From Halarcobacter bivalviorum (GTDB taxonomy: Bacteria; Campylobacterota; Campylobacteria; Campylobacterales; Arcobacteraceae), in contig NZ_CP031217.1 in the NCBI RefSeq assembly GCF_003346815.1, positions 2,418,001 to 2,482,000 on the forward strand: a stretch of DNA of 64,000 bases. The letters run 5' to 3'. The translations under genes and the position numbers were made by a program. Of this stretch, positions 1 to 9,200 are shown in pieces. The number at the start of each line of letters is the position of its first letter. The first letter of the stretch is position 1. The notes below the pieces were generated by a model, which did not search any database, had not been told where the DNA came from, and saw only the letters and a program-made list of their open reading frames with translations.

Positions 1-672
1 TTCAATAGTAATCAAATCAACTTTTGATTTAATACCAGTTTGAACAAGTTTTTTAATTGTATTTCTCTGAATTTTTACAAGTTTTATTTTTGTATCTAAT
101 TGTCTAATTTCTTCTTCAATCTCTTTTAACTCTTGCTTTTTTTGTCTTTTTTGAGAATCAAGAACATTTACTGAACTTTTAAGCTCTTTTATTCTATTTT
201 TAAATAATACATTTTCTGATTCAATATAATCTTTTGCTATTTTTTTTACTTCATCAGAAAACTTAAGTTCAGGAACTTCTTTATCAAGATTAATATTTGA
301 TTCTACTTGTAATCTTTCTCGCATAGCTAACCATTGATTATAGCTTTCTTGGCTCTCTTCTAACGAGGCTTGAAATCTTGTTGTATCAATTTTTATTAGA
401 GCTTGTCCTTTCTTAACTTCTTCTCCAGACTTTACTAATATCTCTTCAATCAATCCTCCATCTAAAGATTGAATTGTTTGTATTTTAGAAGAAGGGATAA
501 CCTTTCCTTCTCCTTTTGCTAATTCATCAATTTCTGCAAAACTTGCCCAAATTATAAGAACTATTAAAAATACTACTATAAACATAAATAAAAAATCTAC
601 ACTAAATTTAGGTCTTTCATTTGATTGACCATAAAGATTATGGACAAATCTTACATCATTATTACTATTCAT
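1..672 (-). CDS. Type I secretion periplasmic adaptor (HlyD/LapC family), partial
   Basis: Membrane-fusion protein expected to bridge the inner-membrane ABC exporter and the outer-membrane channel during one-step export of the adhesin. The window holds 224 N-terminal residues; the rest lies beyond base 1. A cytoplasmic leader is followed by one membrane segment at about residues 26-44. Next comes a lipoyl-like half motif (LDGGLIEEILVKSGEEVKKG, about residues 67-86), then a long heptad-rich coiled coil. The ATG at 672 overlaps the last 8 bases of the exporter gene, which indicates translational coupling. Third gene of the operon TolC-ABC-HlyD. Family assignment is firm; the adhesin as substrate is inferred from proximity. 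Confidence 0.9.
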   Translation of the reverse strand, partial: MNSNNDVRFVHNLYGQSNERPKFSVDFLFMFIVVFLIVLIIWASFAEIDELAKGEGKVIPSSKIQTIQSLDGGLIEEILVKSGEEVKKGQALIKIDTTRFQASLEESQESYNQWLAMRERLQVESNINLDKEVPELKFSDEVKKIAKDYIESENVLFKNRIKELKSSVNVLDSQKRQKKQELKEIEEEIRQLDTKIKLVKIQRNTIKKLVQTGIKSKVDLITIE

Positions 673-2812
673 CTTGACTCTTTACAGCTTTATTATTTCC
701 AAAAACTTTATCTTTTGGTCCATCTGCAATAATTTTTCCATCATCTAAAACTATTACTCTATCAACAATTGAAAGTAATGAGAATTTATGTGTTACTACA
801 ATTACTGTTTGATTTGACAAAATACTATTCAATCTTTTTATAAAAGCTTTTTCAGTTTGTTTATCCATTGAGTTTGTTGGCTCATCTAAAATCATAAAGT
901 GTGGATTTCCAACTAAAGCTCTAGCTAAAGTAATAGCTTGTCTTTCTCCTCCACTTAAACCTTCACCTCTTTCACCAACAATAAAGTCATATCCTGATTC
1001 GTGCTTTCCTAAAAAATCATGAACACCACTAATTTTTGAAGCATTTAAAATCTCTTCATCTGTTGCAAAAGGATCTCCAATTGTTATATTATCTTTAACA
1101 CTTCCCATAAATAAAAATGGCTCTTGAGGAACAACACCAATTGCTTTTCTTAAATCAACTGGATCAATTTGTCTTACATCTGTATTATCAATTAGAACTG
1201 ATCCTTTTGTAGGCACATATAGATTTTGAATAAGTTTAATAAGTGTAGATTTTCCAGAACCAATTTTTCCTAAAATTGCTACTTTTTCACCTTGCTTAAT
1301 TTTTAAATTTATACTTTTTAATACTTCATAATTATGATTTTTATAAGAAAAAGATACATCTTTAAATTCTATATCACCTTTTAATTCAGGTCTACTTAAA
1401 TATACTTTATTCTCTTTTTCTACATCCATTTGCATTATTTCATCAAGATTCTTTAATGCAACAACTGTTCTATCATATTTGATTACCAAAGTAACTATTT
1501 TTGATGCAGGAGCTACAGCTCTTCTATTTAACATCATAGCAGCTACTATAGCTCCCATTGTCATATCTCCTGATGTTGCTATATATACACCAAAAACAAT
1601 AATTGCAACATTAGAAAACTTTGATAAAAAGTCTGTAAAGTTACTTGCAACTTGAGTTAAAAGCTGTGCTTTTTCTCCAAAATATGCAGTTTGACCTAAC
1701 GATTTATCAAAATGAGTTTTCATTCTATTTTGACCACGAACACTTTTTATAATCTCTAATCCTGTTACTGTTTCATTTAAAGATGTTTGCTTAAGTTGTT
1801 CTTCTTTAATAGTACTTGCAACAAGATTTTTTGTTTTTGTTTGCATAAAATATGAAAAAAGTAAAGATAGAATAATTGTAAGTACAGGAATCCAACCTAA
1901 CGGTCCACCTATATAAAAAATTATTGCTACAAATATAAAAACAAAAGGAACATCTACTAAAGCTGTAATTGTTGCTGTAGTAAAAAATTCTCTAATGGCT
2001 TCAAAAGAATGTAATCTATTTACAAACATACCTGTAGATGCAGGTTTTGAGTCTAATCTTAAATTTAAGATATGATCAAAAATTTTATTAGACATTACAA
2101 TATCTGCTCTTTTTGATGCCATACCTATATAATATGCTCTAATTGATTTTAATGCAAAATCAAAAATCATCACTACAAAAACACCTATTGCTAAAGCCCA
2201 AAGTGATTCAATTGCATTATTAGGTAAAATTCTGTCATATACATTCATTATAAATAAAGGTAAAGCCAATACAAAGATATTAATGAATATAGAAGCAACA
2301 ATAATTCTTGTATAAAACTCTTTATTTCTTTTCATTGTTCCCCAGAACCATTTTTTAGGTTCTGTAATAGAAAGCATTTTTGAAGCACGATTCTCAAAGT
2401 TATAAACTGGTTTTATAATAATTACTTTTCCAACATATAAACTTTCAAGCTCTTCAAAAGGAAGTTCTATCTCTCCATCACTCAATTCAGGAATAATTAC
2501 TTTTGAAATATTATTTTCAATATCATAATCTAAAAGAACCATTGATTCATATTTGTTTGTAAATATTACTGTTGGTAAAGTATATTTAGAGATATCTTCT
2601 ATTTTTTCTCTAGTAACAAATTTACTAATAAGCCCAATCTTTTTTGAAGCTTTTATAAAATTATTTACATTCATAACCTCATTAAAGATAGATAAGCCAT
2701 CTATTAATGAGTCTTTAGAACTATTTCGTTGATAATATTTAGATAAAAAGAAAAGATTCTCTAATAAAGAGTCTACTCTTCTTTCATTTTGATTGACTGT
2801 TTTATCTTCCAA
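665..2812 (-). CDS. Type I secretion system permease/ATPase (LapB/HlyB-like)
   Basis: Inner-membrane ABC exporter of 715 residues, probably powering export of a large RTX-type adhesin. Residues 1-150 resemble a C39 peptidase-like domain but contain no cysteine, so this is a non-cleaving substrate-docking domain, as in LapB and HlyB. A six-helix ABC membrane domain spans about 165-430. The nucleotide-binding domain has Walker A GKIGSGKST (515-523), signature LSGGERQ (619-625), Walker B FMILDEP (639-645) and a switch histidine near 675. It lies 20 bases after the TolC-like gene and overlaps the adaptor gene by 8 bases. Transport of the nearby adhesin is inferred. Confidence 0.93.
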   Translation of the reverse strand: MEDKTVNQNERRVDSLLENLFFLSKYYQRNSSKDSLIDGLSIFNEVMNVNNFIKASKKIGLISKFVTREKIEDISKYTLPTVIFTNKYESMVLLDYDIENNISKVIIPELSDGEIELPFEELESLYVGKVIIIKPVYNFENRASKMLSITEPKKWFWGTMKRNKEFYTRIIVASIFINIFVLALPLFIMNVYDRILPNNAIESLWALAIGVFVVMIFDFALKSIRAYYIGMASKRADIVMSNKIFDHILNLRLDSKPASTGMFVNRLHSFEAIREFFTTATITALVDVPFVFIFVAIIFYIGGPLGWIPVLTIILSLLFSYFMQTKTKNLVASTIKEEQLKQTSLNETVTGLEIIKSVRGQNRMKTHFDKSLGQTAYFGEKAQLLTQVASNFTDFLSKFSNVAIIVFGVYIATSGDMTMGAIVAAMMLNRRAVAPASKIVTLVIKYDRTVVALKNLDEIMQMDVEKENKVYLSRPELKGDIEFKDVSFSYKNHNYEVLKSINLKIKQGEKVAILGKIGSGKSTLIKLIQNLYVPTKGSVLIDNTDVRQIDPVDLRKAIGVVPQEPFLFMGSVKDNITIGDPFATDEEILNASKISGVHDFLGKHESGYDFIVGERGEGLSGGERQAITLARALVGNPHFMILDEPTNSMDKQTEKAFIKRLNSILSNQTVIVVTHKFSLLSIVDRVIVLDDGKIIADGPKDKVFGNNKAVKSQDE

Positions 2813-2832
2813 AAAACACCTTCATTTATTTT

Positions 2833-4629
2833 TTATTGATTATTACTTTTAAATTTATCATATAGTAGTTTATGCTTACTTAATGTATCGATATATATCT
2901 TCTTATCTATTATATTTTTATCAATATTTTTCATTTCTGAAATGGCATTTTCTAGATTATCAAAACTTCCATAGATTAAATTAGTTGTATTGTTAGTATT
3001 GTATGCAAAAATCTTATCTTTATTTAACTTATAATTATTCAGATATTCTTTTACACTCTCTTTTTGATCTATACTTGCAATATTAATCGTATACTTTCCT
3101 TCAGGAAATTCTGCTTTTGTAGTTTCTATAACTTTTTCTTCTACTACTTCAACTTTTTTTCCATTGATAATATCACTAATCTCTTTATCTGCAGATAGTT
3201 GCTCTTCTTTTGTTAAGTTTAAATCAGCACCTAATTCATTTAATAAATCTAAATCTTTTAATTCAGTATCATCTTTTTTATTTTGATTTTTAAATCTACT
3301 ATTATACTTTGTAGGAATAAAAGCTTTACAACTTTGATTATTTGAAGTTAAAACAGAATAACTTAACATCCCTCTATCAATTAGTATATTGAAGTAAAGT
3401 TGATATAACTCATATTCATAATTTAATAAATCAATTTCTGATCTATAATATTCTGATTCAGCATTTAATACATCGATAAATGTTCTTGTACCATCTTCTA
3501 ACTGCTTAATATATACATCTCTAATATTTTTATTATCTTGTACATATTTTTTATAATTTTCTATTCTTTTCTTTTGATTTTGATATTTATAATAATTAGT
3601 ATTAGCTTCTTTTACTACTTCATTAACCACATTATCAAGAATTTTTTGTTTTTCTAATAGAAATAATTTTTCTCTCTCTTTTTGAATTTTATTTTTACCA
3701 CCTTCGAATAAATTCCAATTTAAAATTAACCTACTTCTTGAAATATCTTGTCTTCCATTTTCAGGATAAGCTAAATCATCATCTAATGACCCTTGCCATT
3801 GGAATCTTAATGTAGGTAAAAAAGTGGCATTAGCTTGTACTATATTTTCTCTTTGTTCTTTTATATCTTCTACAGCTTTTAAAATCTTTAAGTTTTTTCT
3901 TAAAGCATCTTCAACATTTTCTTCACTTGTTTTAGGAATTAAATTATCATCTATTTGGGGTCTACATACATTACCTACGTTTTTTATACTTGTATATTGT
4001 AAGAAAGTATTTTTTATCTCTTTTTGTTCTACTTCTTGTTCTAAATATCTATCTATTAAAAAGTGTTTTTTTGAGTTAACTTCATATGTTTCTAAAATTT
4101 CACCACTTACTGCTTCTTTTTCCTGAGCTAAAATTAAATAATCTTCATGGATTTTAAGATTTAAATTAGATAGATCTAATAACTCTTGATATTTTACTAA
4201 ATCTAAATAACTATCAACAGTTCTTTTAACTATTTCTTCTACTCTTTGATTACTTCTATATTTATTTGAAAAATATTTATGTCTAAACTCTTCTACTTCA
4301 CTAGGAGTTTTCCCTCCATCATAAATAATTTGTTCAAGAGTTAAAGAAGTATTCCACCCATCTTTTCTTCCTGTAGTAGGATCAGTTTCGACATTATCTC
4401 TATCACTTCTAGTCTCAGTATCTTCTAAAAATGCTTGAAAATCTAGAGTAGGATAATAATCTGCTTTCTCTTCATCAACATATTTTCGATATGCTTCTTT
4501 ATTTAGTTTTTCTGATAATACATCAGGATTAGTATCTAGTGTCCTTACAACAGACTCTTTTAATGATACCGCATTTGATGCAGAAAAAGAAATCCCCGTT
4601 ACAAGTAGTATATGTGCTAACTTTTTCAT
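2833..4629 (-). CDS. TolC-family outer-membrane efflux protein with SPOR-like C-terminus
   Basis: Outer-membrane channel component of the type I system, 598 residues against about 420-480 for a plain TolC. A signal peptide ends near Ala20. Two TolC repeats follow (about 20-230 and 240-430), rich in coiled coil. After a low-complexity linker, residues 512-598 resemble a SPOR domain, with a strand beginning KYTINIAS and a second half containing IYGSFDNLENA; SPOR domains bind denuded peptidoglycan. The extra domain could anchor the channel to the wall. First gene of the secretion operon. Its promoter has TATAAT on the minus strand (4665-4660), and the upstream region carries the 19-bp shared element. 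The SPOR call is by pattern only. Confidence 0.88.
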   Translation of the reverse strand: MKKLAHILLVTGISFSASNAVSLKESVVRTLDTNPDVLSEKLNKEAYRKYVDEEKADYYPTLDFQAFLEDTETRSDRDNVETDPTTGRKDGWNTSLTLEQIIYDGGKTPSEVEEFRHKYFSNKYRSNQRVEEIVKRTVDSYLDLVKYQELLDLSNLNLKIHEDYLILAQEKEAVSGEILETYEVNSKKHFLIDRYLEQEVEQKEIKNTFLQYTSIKNVGNVCRPQIDDNLIPKTSEENVEDALRKNLKILKAVEDIKEQRENIVQANATFLPTLRFQWQGSLDDDLAYPENGRQDISRSRLILNWNLFEGGKNKIQKEREKLFLLEKQKILDNVVNEVVKEANTNYYKYQNQKKRIENYKKYVQDNKNIRDVYIKQLEDGTRTFIDVLNAESEYYRSEIDLLNYEYELYQLYFNILIDRGMLSYSVLTSNNQSCKAFIPTKYNSRFKNQNKKDDTELKDLDLLNELGADLNLTKEEQLSADKEISDIINGKKVEVVEEKVIETTKAEFPEGKYTINIASIDQKESVKEYLNNYKLNKDKIFAYNTNNTTNLIYGSFDNLENAISEMKNIDKNIIDKKIYIDTLSKHKLLYDKFKSNNQ

Positions 4630-4659
4630 CTATGCCCCAATTTAATAATTTATTTATTT

Positions 4660-4713
4660 ATTATATTGTAATTTTGATTAAAAAACAACTTTTAAGCAAC
4701 TTTTTTTTATAAT
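4660..4713. promoter_or_regulatory. Divergent promoter region of secretion operon and response regulator with 19-bp direct-repeat element
   Basis: On the plus strand, CAACTTTTAAGCAACTTTT occupies 4686-4704, two CAACTTTT half-sites starting 11 bases apart. A TATAAT at 4708-4713 serves the response-regulator gene. On the minus strand, TATAAT at 4665-4660 with a TTGTTT-like -35 at 4688-4683 would serve the TolC-ABC-HlyD operon, so the element overlaps that -35. Direct repeats about one helical turn apart are usual for OmpR-family regulators. A near-identical element precedes the adhesin gene. The sequence is seen; the binding protein is inferred. Confidence 0.6.
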
Positions 4714-4748
4714 TTAATAATTTTCTTTCAAATTAAAAGTACAAAAAC

Positions 4749-5435
4749 ATGAATAATTTAAAAAAACTAACGATATTATATCTAGAAGATGAAGAGCTTA
4801 TTAGAACCAATGTTACGGAAATATTAGGATATATGTTTGAAGAAGTTTATGAAGCTACAAACTATGAAGAAGCTTTAAATAAATTTACAAATAATAAGGT
4901 TGATATTATTTTGAGTGACATAAGTATGTCAGGAAAAAATGGCTTAGACTTTGTAAAACATATAAGAGAAACTAATAAAAGTATTCCTGTAATTTTATTA
5001 ACTGCACATACAGATACAAAATATTTATTAGAAGCTGTAAAGTTAAATCTTGTAGACTATCTAAGAAAACCCGTTAATTTTAAAGAGCTAAAAGACACAT
5101 TGAAAAAAGCTGCTGAAAATTGTAGTGTTGAATCAGATTTAATTATCGAATTTGAGGAAGAAATAATATATAATTTTACAAAAAAAGAGTTAACAAAAGA
5201 AAATATTTTAATAGATATTACAAAAAAAGAGATGCTTCTTTTAGATTTTTTATTTAAAAATAAAGATCGAACTGTTTCAAAAGATGAGATTCAAGTAAAT
5301 GTATGGGAAGATGATTTTGAAGCAACTGATTCTGCTTTTAAATCACTAATGAATAAACTAAGAAAAAAAATAGGAAAAAATTCAATAAAAAATATTTCTA
5401 AAGTGGGTTATAAATTTAATAATATGAGTTCTTAA
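4749..5435 (+). CDS. OmpR-family response regulator
   Basis: Two-component regulator of 228 residues. The receiver (about 6-120) has an acidic pair at Asp14/Glu15, phospho-acceptor Asp57 (ILSDISM), Thr85 and Lys107. The C-terminal winged-helix domain (about 145-226) ends in the typical LMNKLRKKIG...VGYKF pattern. The ATG has no clear SD and follows a TATAAT box by about 35 bases. The gene is divergent from the secretion operon and convergent with a kinase gene, overlapping it by 4 bases. With direct-repeat elements in front of itself and of the adhesin, it is the best candidate to control adhesin production and export; this is inference. Confidence 0.92.
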   Translation: MNNLKKLTILYLEDEELIRTNVTEILGYMFEEVYEATNYEEALNKFTNNKVDIILSDISMSGKNGLDFVKHIRETNKSIPVILLTAHTDTKYLLEAVKLNLVDYLRKPVNFKELKDTLKKAAENCSVESDLIIEFEEEIIYNFTKKELTKENILIDITKKEMLLLDFLFKNKDRTVSKDEIQVNVWEDDFEATDSAFKSLMNKLRKKIGKNSIKNISKVGYKFNNMSS

Positions 5436-6235
5436 TAAAGAGGGATTTTTATTATAAATTTTGCTCCATATTTACCATTCTCTACGAGTAATTTACCATT
5501 CATATTATTTTCAACAATAAGTTTTGACATAAAAAGACCAATACCTGTTCCATCTTTTTTATCTAAAGTAAAAAAAGGTTCAAATACTTTTTCTATTGGT
5601 TTTATTGTAATCCCACCAGCATTATCTTCTACTGTCAATATACTAAAGTTATCGATTTTATCAACAGCTAATGTGATTTTTGGATTTTCAATATTTTTTA
5701 AAAGAAGTGCATCTCTTGCATTATTTAAAATATTAATAAGTACTTGTGCATATTCATTTTTATATCCATAATGTTTAGGGTTTTTATGTAATAAGATTTC
5801 TAATTTGATATTATTTTGTTTAAGTGAGTTATTTACCATACTAACAGATAAGCTAATCTGTTTTGATAATCTATATTCTTCTTTTTTTTTCTCTTTTGCA
5901 AAAAAGTTTCTAAAGTCTTCTATAGTTTGAGACATATATGAAGTAATTTCTTCTGATTTTCCTATCTGTTTTAATAATTCAGTATTTGAAATCTTTCCTT
6001 CATATTCAATTCTACTTTGAATTAGCATAAAAATAGAAGAGAGCTCCATAAGTGGCTGTCTCCATTGATGAGCAATATTTCCAATCATTTCACCCATAGA
6101 AGCCATTTTACTTTGTTGAAAAAGCATTTCATCATTTCTTCTATTATGTTCTATCTCTTGTTTTACTTTACTTTTAAGATTTTCAATTTCTTGCTTTAAT
6201 CTTTGGTTTTCTTCTTCTAAACTATTTTTATTCAA
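5432..6235 (-). CDS. Cytoplasmic sensor histidine kinase (AHQWRQP type)
   Basis: Histidine kinase of 267 residues without membrane segment or recognisable sensor. An N-terminal coiled coil (about 5-40) precedes the dimerisation helix with His56 in NIAHQWRQP. Next are the signature QTIEDFRNFF and an HATPase domain with N box (NILNNARDAL), G1 (VEDNAGG) and G2 (GTGIGLFMSK). It probably phosphorylates the convergently encoded response regulator. The gene lies 45 bases downstream of the adhesin gene on the same strand, so it may be co-transcribed with the adhesin. The input signal must come through the coiled coil or a partner protein. Confidence 0.9.
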   Translation of the reverse strand: MNKNSLEEENQRLKQEIENLKSKVKQEIEHNRRNDEMLFQQSKMASMGEMIGNIAHQWRQPLMELSSIFMLIQSRIEYEGKISNTELLKQIGKSEEITSYMSQTIEDFRNFFAKEKKKEEYRLSKQISLSVSMVNNSLKQNNIKLEILLHKNPKHYGYKNEYAQVLINILNNARDALLLKNIENPKITLAVDKIDNFSILTVEDNAGGITIKPIEKVFEPFFTLDKKDGTGIGLFMSKLIVENNMNGKLLVENGKYGAKFIIKIPLY

Positions 6236-6280
6236 AATTATTCCATATATACAAGAATAGTTTCCTATTCTTGTATATTA

Positions 6281-9200
6281 TTATATATCATCATCTACAT
6301 CTATATCATTATCAATTAATAATGTTATATTTGAGTTACTTGCATTTGTATATTCAGTAAACTCACCATCTTGTCCATCAACAGTTTTATGTTCACTTCC
6401 TTTTTCCCATCCAGAACCACTTAGATTTATTTCATCTCCATTATTTCCAACAATAATTAAATCATTATCATCATCAGTTAAATCAATTAACTCATCTAAA
6501 TCAATATCTAATGTCTGATTAAGGTCATTATCTAAATCAAGAACTTCAAAGTTTGTAGCTTGAATATCTCCTAAATCGATACTTTCATAATCTAATTCTA
6601 AAGTATCAAACCCTGTTCCGGCATCAATACTTTCTGAACTATTATCAAATGATAAGTCTTCTGCTTCATCAGCTATTATTGTATCATTGACACCATTTGC
6701 TCCATCTTCACTAGAGTTTCCTGATAATTCAATTGCTTGTTCTCCTGTTGAGCTAATTGCATTTAATTGTTCATCAGATAAAGAACTTGAAGATTCAATT
6801 TTAATATCATTAGCAAACTCTCCATCTTTACTTATAATAGTAAATGTACCATCATTGTTATCAAGTACATCTGTCCCTGATATAATTGTACCATCTGGTA
6901 AATTATCTACTAAGATATTTAAGTTTGTTGTCTCTCCATCTATATCTAAAGTTAAAGGATATTCATAAGAAACTGAACCAAGGTTAATGCTTTCACCACT
7001 TGTAAATTCAATTTTCTCAATATTTTCTGCAACCATACTAAATTGACTTCCATACCATTTAGACTCTGAAATACTATAGCTTCCATCTGTATTTTCTACA
7101 ATTTTATAATCACTACTTCTTCCTTGAAGAACTAACGTATCATAGCCATCTCCACCATCAAAGTAATTCTCATGTCCAAGTTTTTGCATAATTGCTTTAT
7201 CATTACCTTCTCCACCATGGATTTCTACATTGTCTATCCATCCAGGTGCATTTACATCTATTGTATCATTACCTTCTCCACCAAATGCTGTTTGAGAATT
7301 ACCTGTAGATAGTTTGATATAATCATCTCCACCCTCACCATTTATAGTAAGGTTATCATTATGCCATCCACCTTTTGCTTTAATATAATCATCACCTTCT
7401 CCAGCATTAATAGTTTGATTATTACCTTTACCTACATAAATAGAATCATCACTATTAGTTCCATCTGTTGTTTCATTGTGATTCCACCCTTTTGAAATGA
7501 TTAAATTTTCATTTCCTACTTCACAATAATTAGCACCAGATTCTTGTCCTGAACCAGTATTTACTACTTGTTCTTCTCCTATTAACATTTTAATCGTTAC
7601 ATCTGTTGGATTAGTCTCAGGTACAAGTATTTTATCTGCTAACTCATAGTTTACATTTAAAATAACATCATTAAAATCAGCATCTCCTAATCCAGGGATA
7701 TCTTCAATTTTAATATTAGTTCCACCATTGCCATCAGATTCAAAAATAAAGTGATCTTTTCCATCTGCATTAAATTCTGGTGAATCATGGAATACTGGTT
7801 TACTTGATGGTTCTCCATCAATTAATAGTATTGGTTTATCACCTGTTGTATCAAATGTAATTACACTATCATCATCAACTTTATTTGCTCCATCTGATAT
7901 GATAAAGAATCCATAATCTTTACTTGCATCCATATCAGCAAGGAATGTATCAGGAGCCATACCATTTTGATCATCTATTACAATTTTTGCTTCTCCTGAA
8001 GGATTACCATCAGAATCTAACTCATAAATACCAATTACATTTTTAAATGCAGCACTTTCGCTAACATATTTTAACTCATAGTCATCATCTGAATCACTGT
8101 CTGAATCTGAATCACTGTCACTATCGCTATCAGAGTCTGAATCACTGTCTGAATCTGAGTCACTGTCACTATCGCTATCAGAGTCTGAATCACTGTCGCT
8201 ATCACTATCAGAGTCTGAATCACTGTCGCTATCACTATCAGAGTCTGAATCACTGTCTGAATCTGAATCACTGTCTGAATCTGAATCACTGTCGCTATCA
8301 CTGTCTGAATCTGAGTCGCTATCGCTATCAGAGTCTGAATCACTGTCTGAATCTGAGTCACTGTCACTATCGCTATCAGAGTCTGAATCACTGTCTGAAT
8401 CTGAATCACTGTCACTATCGCTATCAGAGTCTGAATCACTGTCTGAATCTGAGTCACTGTCACTATCGCTATCAGAGTCTGAATCACTGTCTGAATCTGA
8501 ATCACTGTCACTATCGCTATCAGAGTCTGAATCACTGTCTGAATCTGAGTCACTATCACTATCCGTGTCAGTATCAGTGTCTGTATCCGTGTCTGTGTCC
8601 GTATCTGTATCAGTGTCAGTGTCAGTATCTGTGTCAGTATCTGTATCTGTGTCAGTATCAGTGTCAGTATCAGTGTCTGTATCTGTGTCCGTGTCTGTAT
8701 CCGTGTCTGTGTCCGTATCTGTATCAGTGTCTGTATCAGTATCAGTGTCAGTGTCTGTATCTGTGTCCGTGTCTGTATCTGTGTCCGTGTCTGTATCCGT
8801 GTCAGTATCAGTATCAGTATCAGTGTCTGTGTCAGTGTCAGTATCTGTGTCAGTATCTGTATCAGTATCTGTATCTGTGTCAGTATCAGTGTCTGTATCT
8901 GTGTCCGTGTCTGTATCCGTGTCTGTGTCCGTATCTGTATCAGTGTCTGTATCAGTATCAGTGTCTGTGTCTGTGTCCGTATCTGTATCAGTATCTGTGT
9001 CAGTGTCAGTATCTGTGTCAGTATCTGTATCTGTGTCAGTATCAGTGTCTGTATCTGTGTCCGTGTCTGTATCCGTGTCAGTATCAGTATCAGTATCAGT
9101 GTCTGTGTCCGTATCAGTATCTGTGTCTGTGTCAGTATCAGTATCTGTATCTGTGTCAGTATCAGTATCTGTATCTGTGTCAGTATCTGTATCAGTATCT

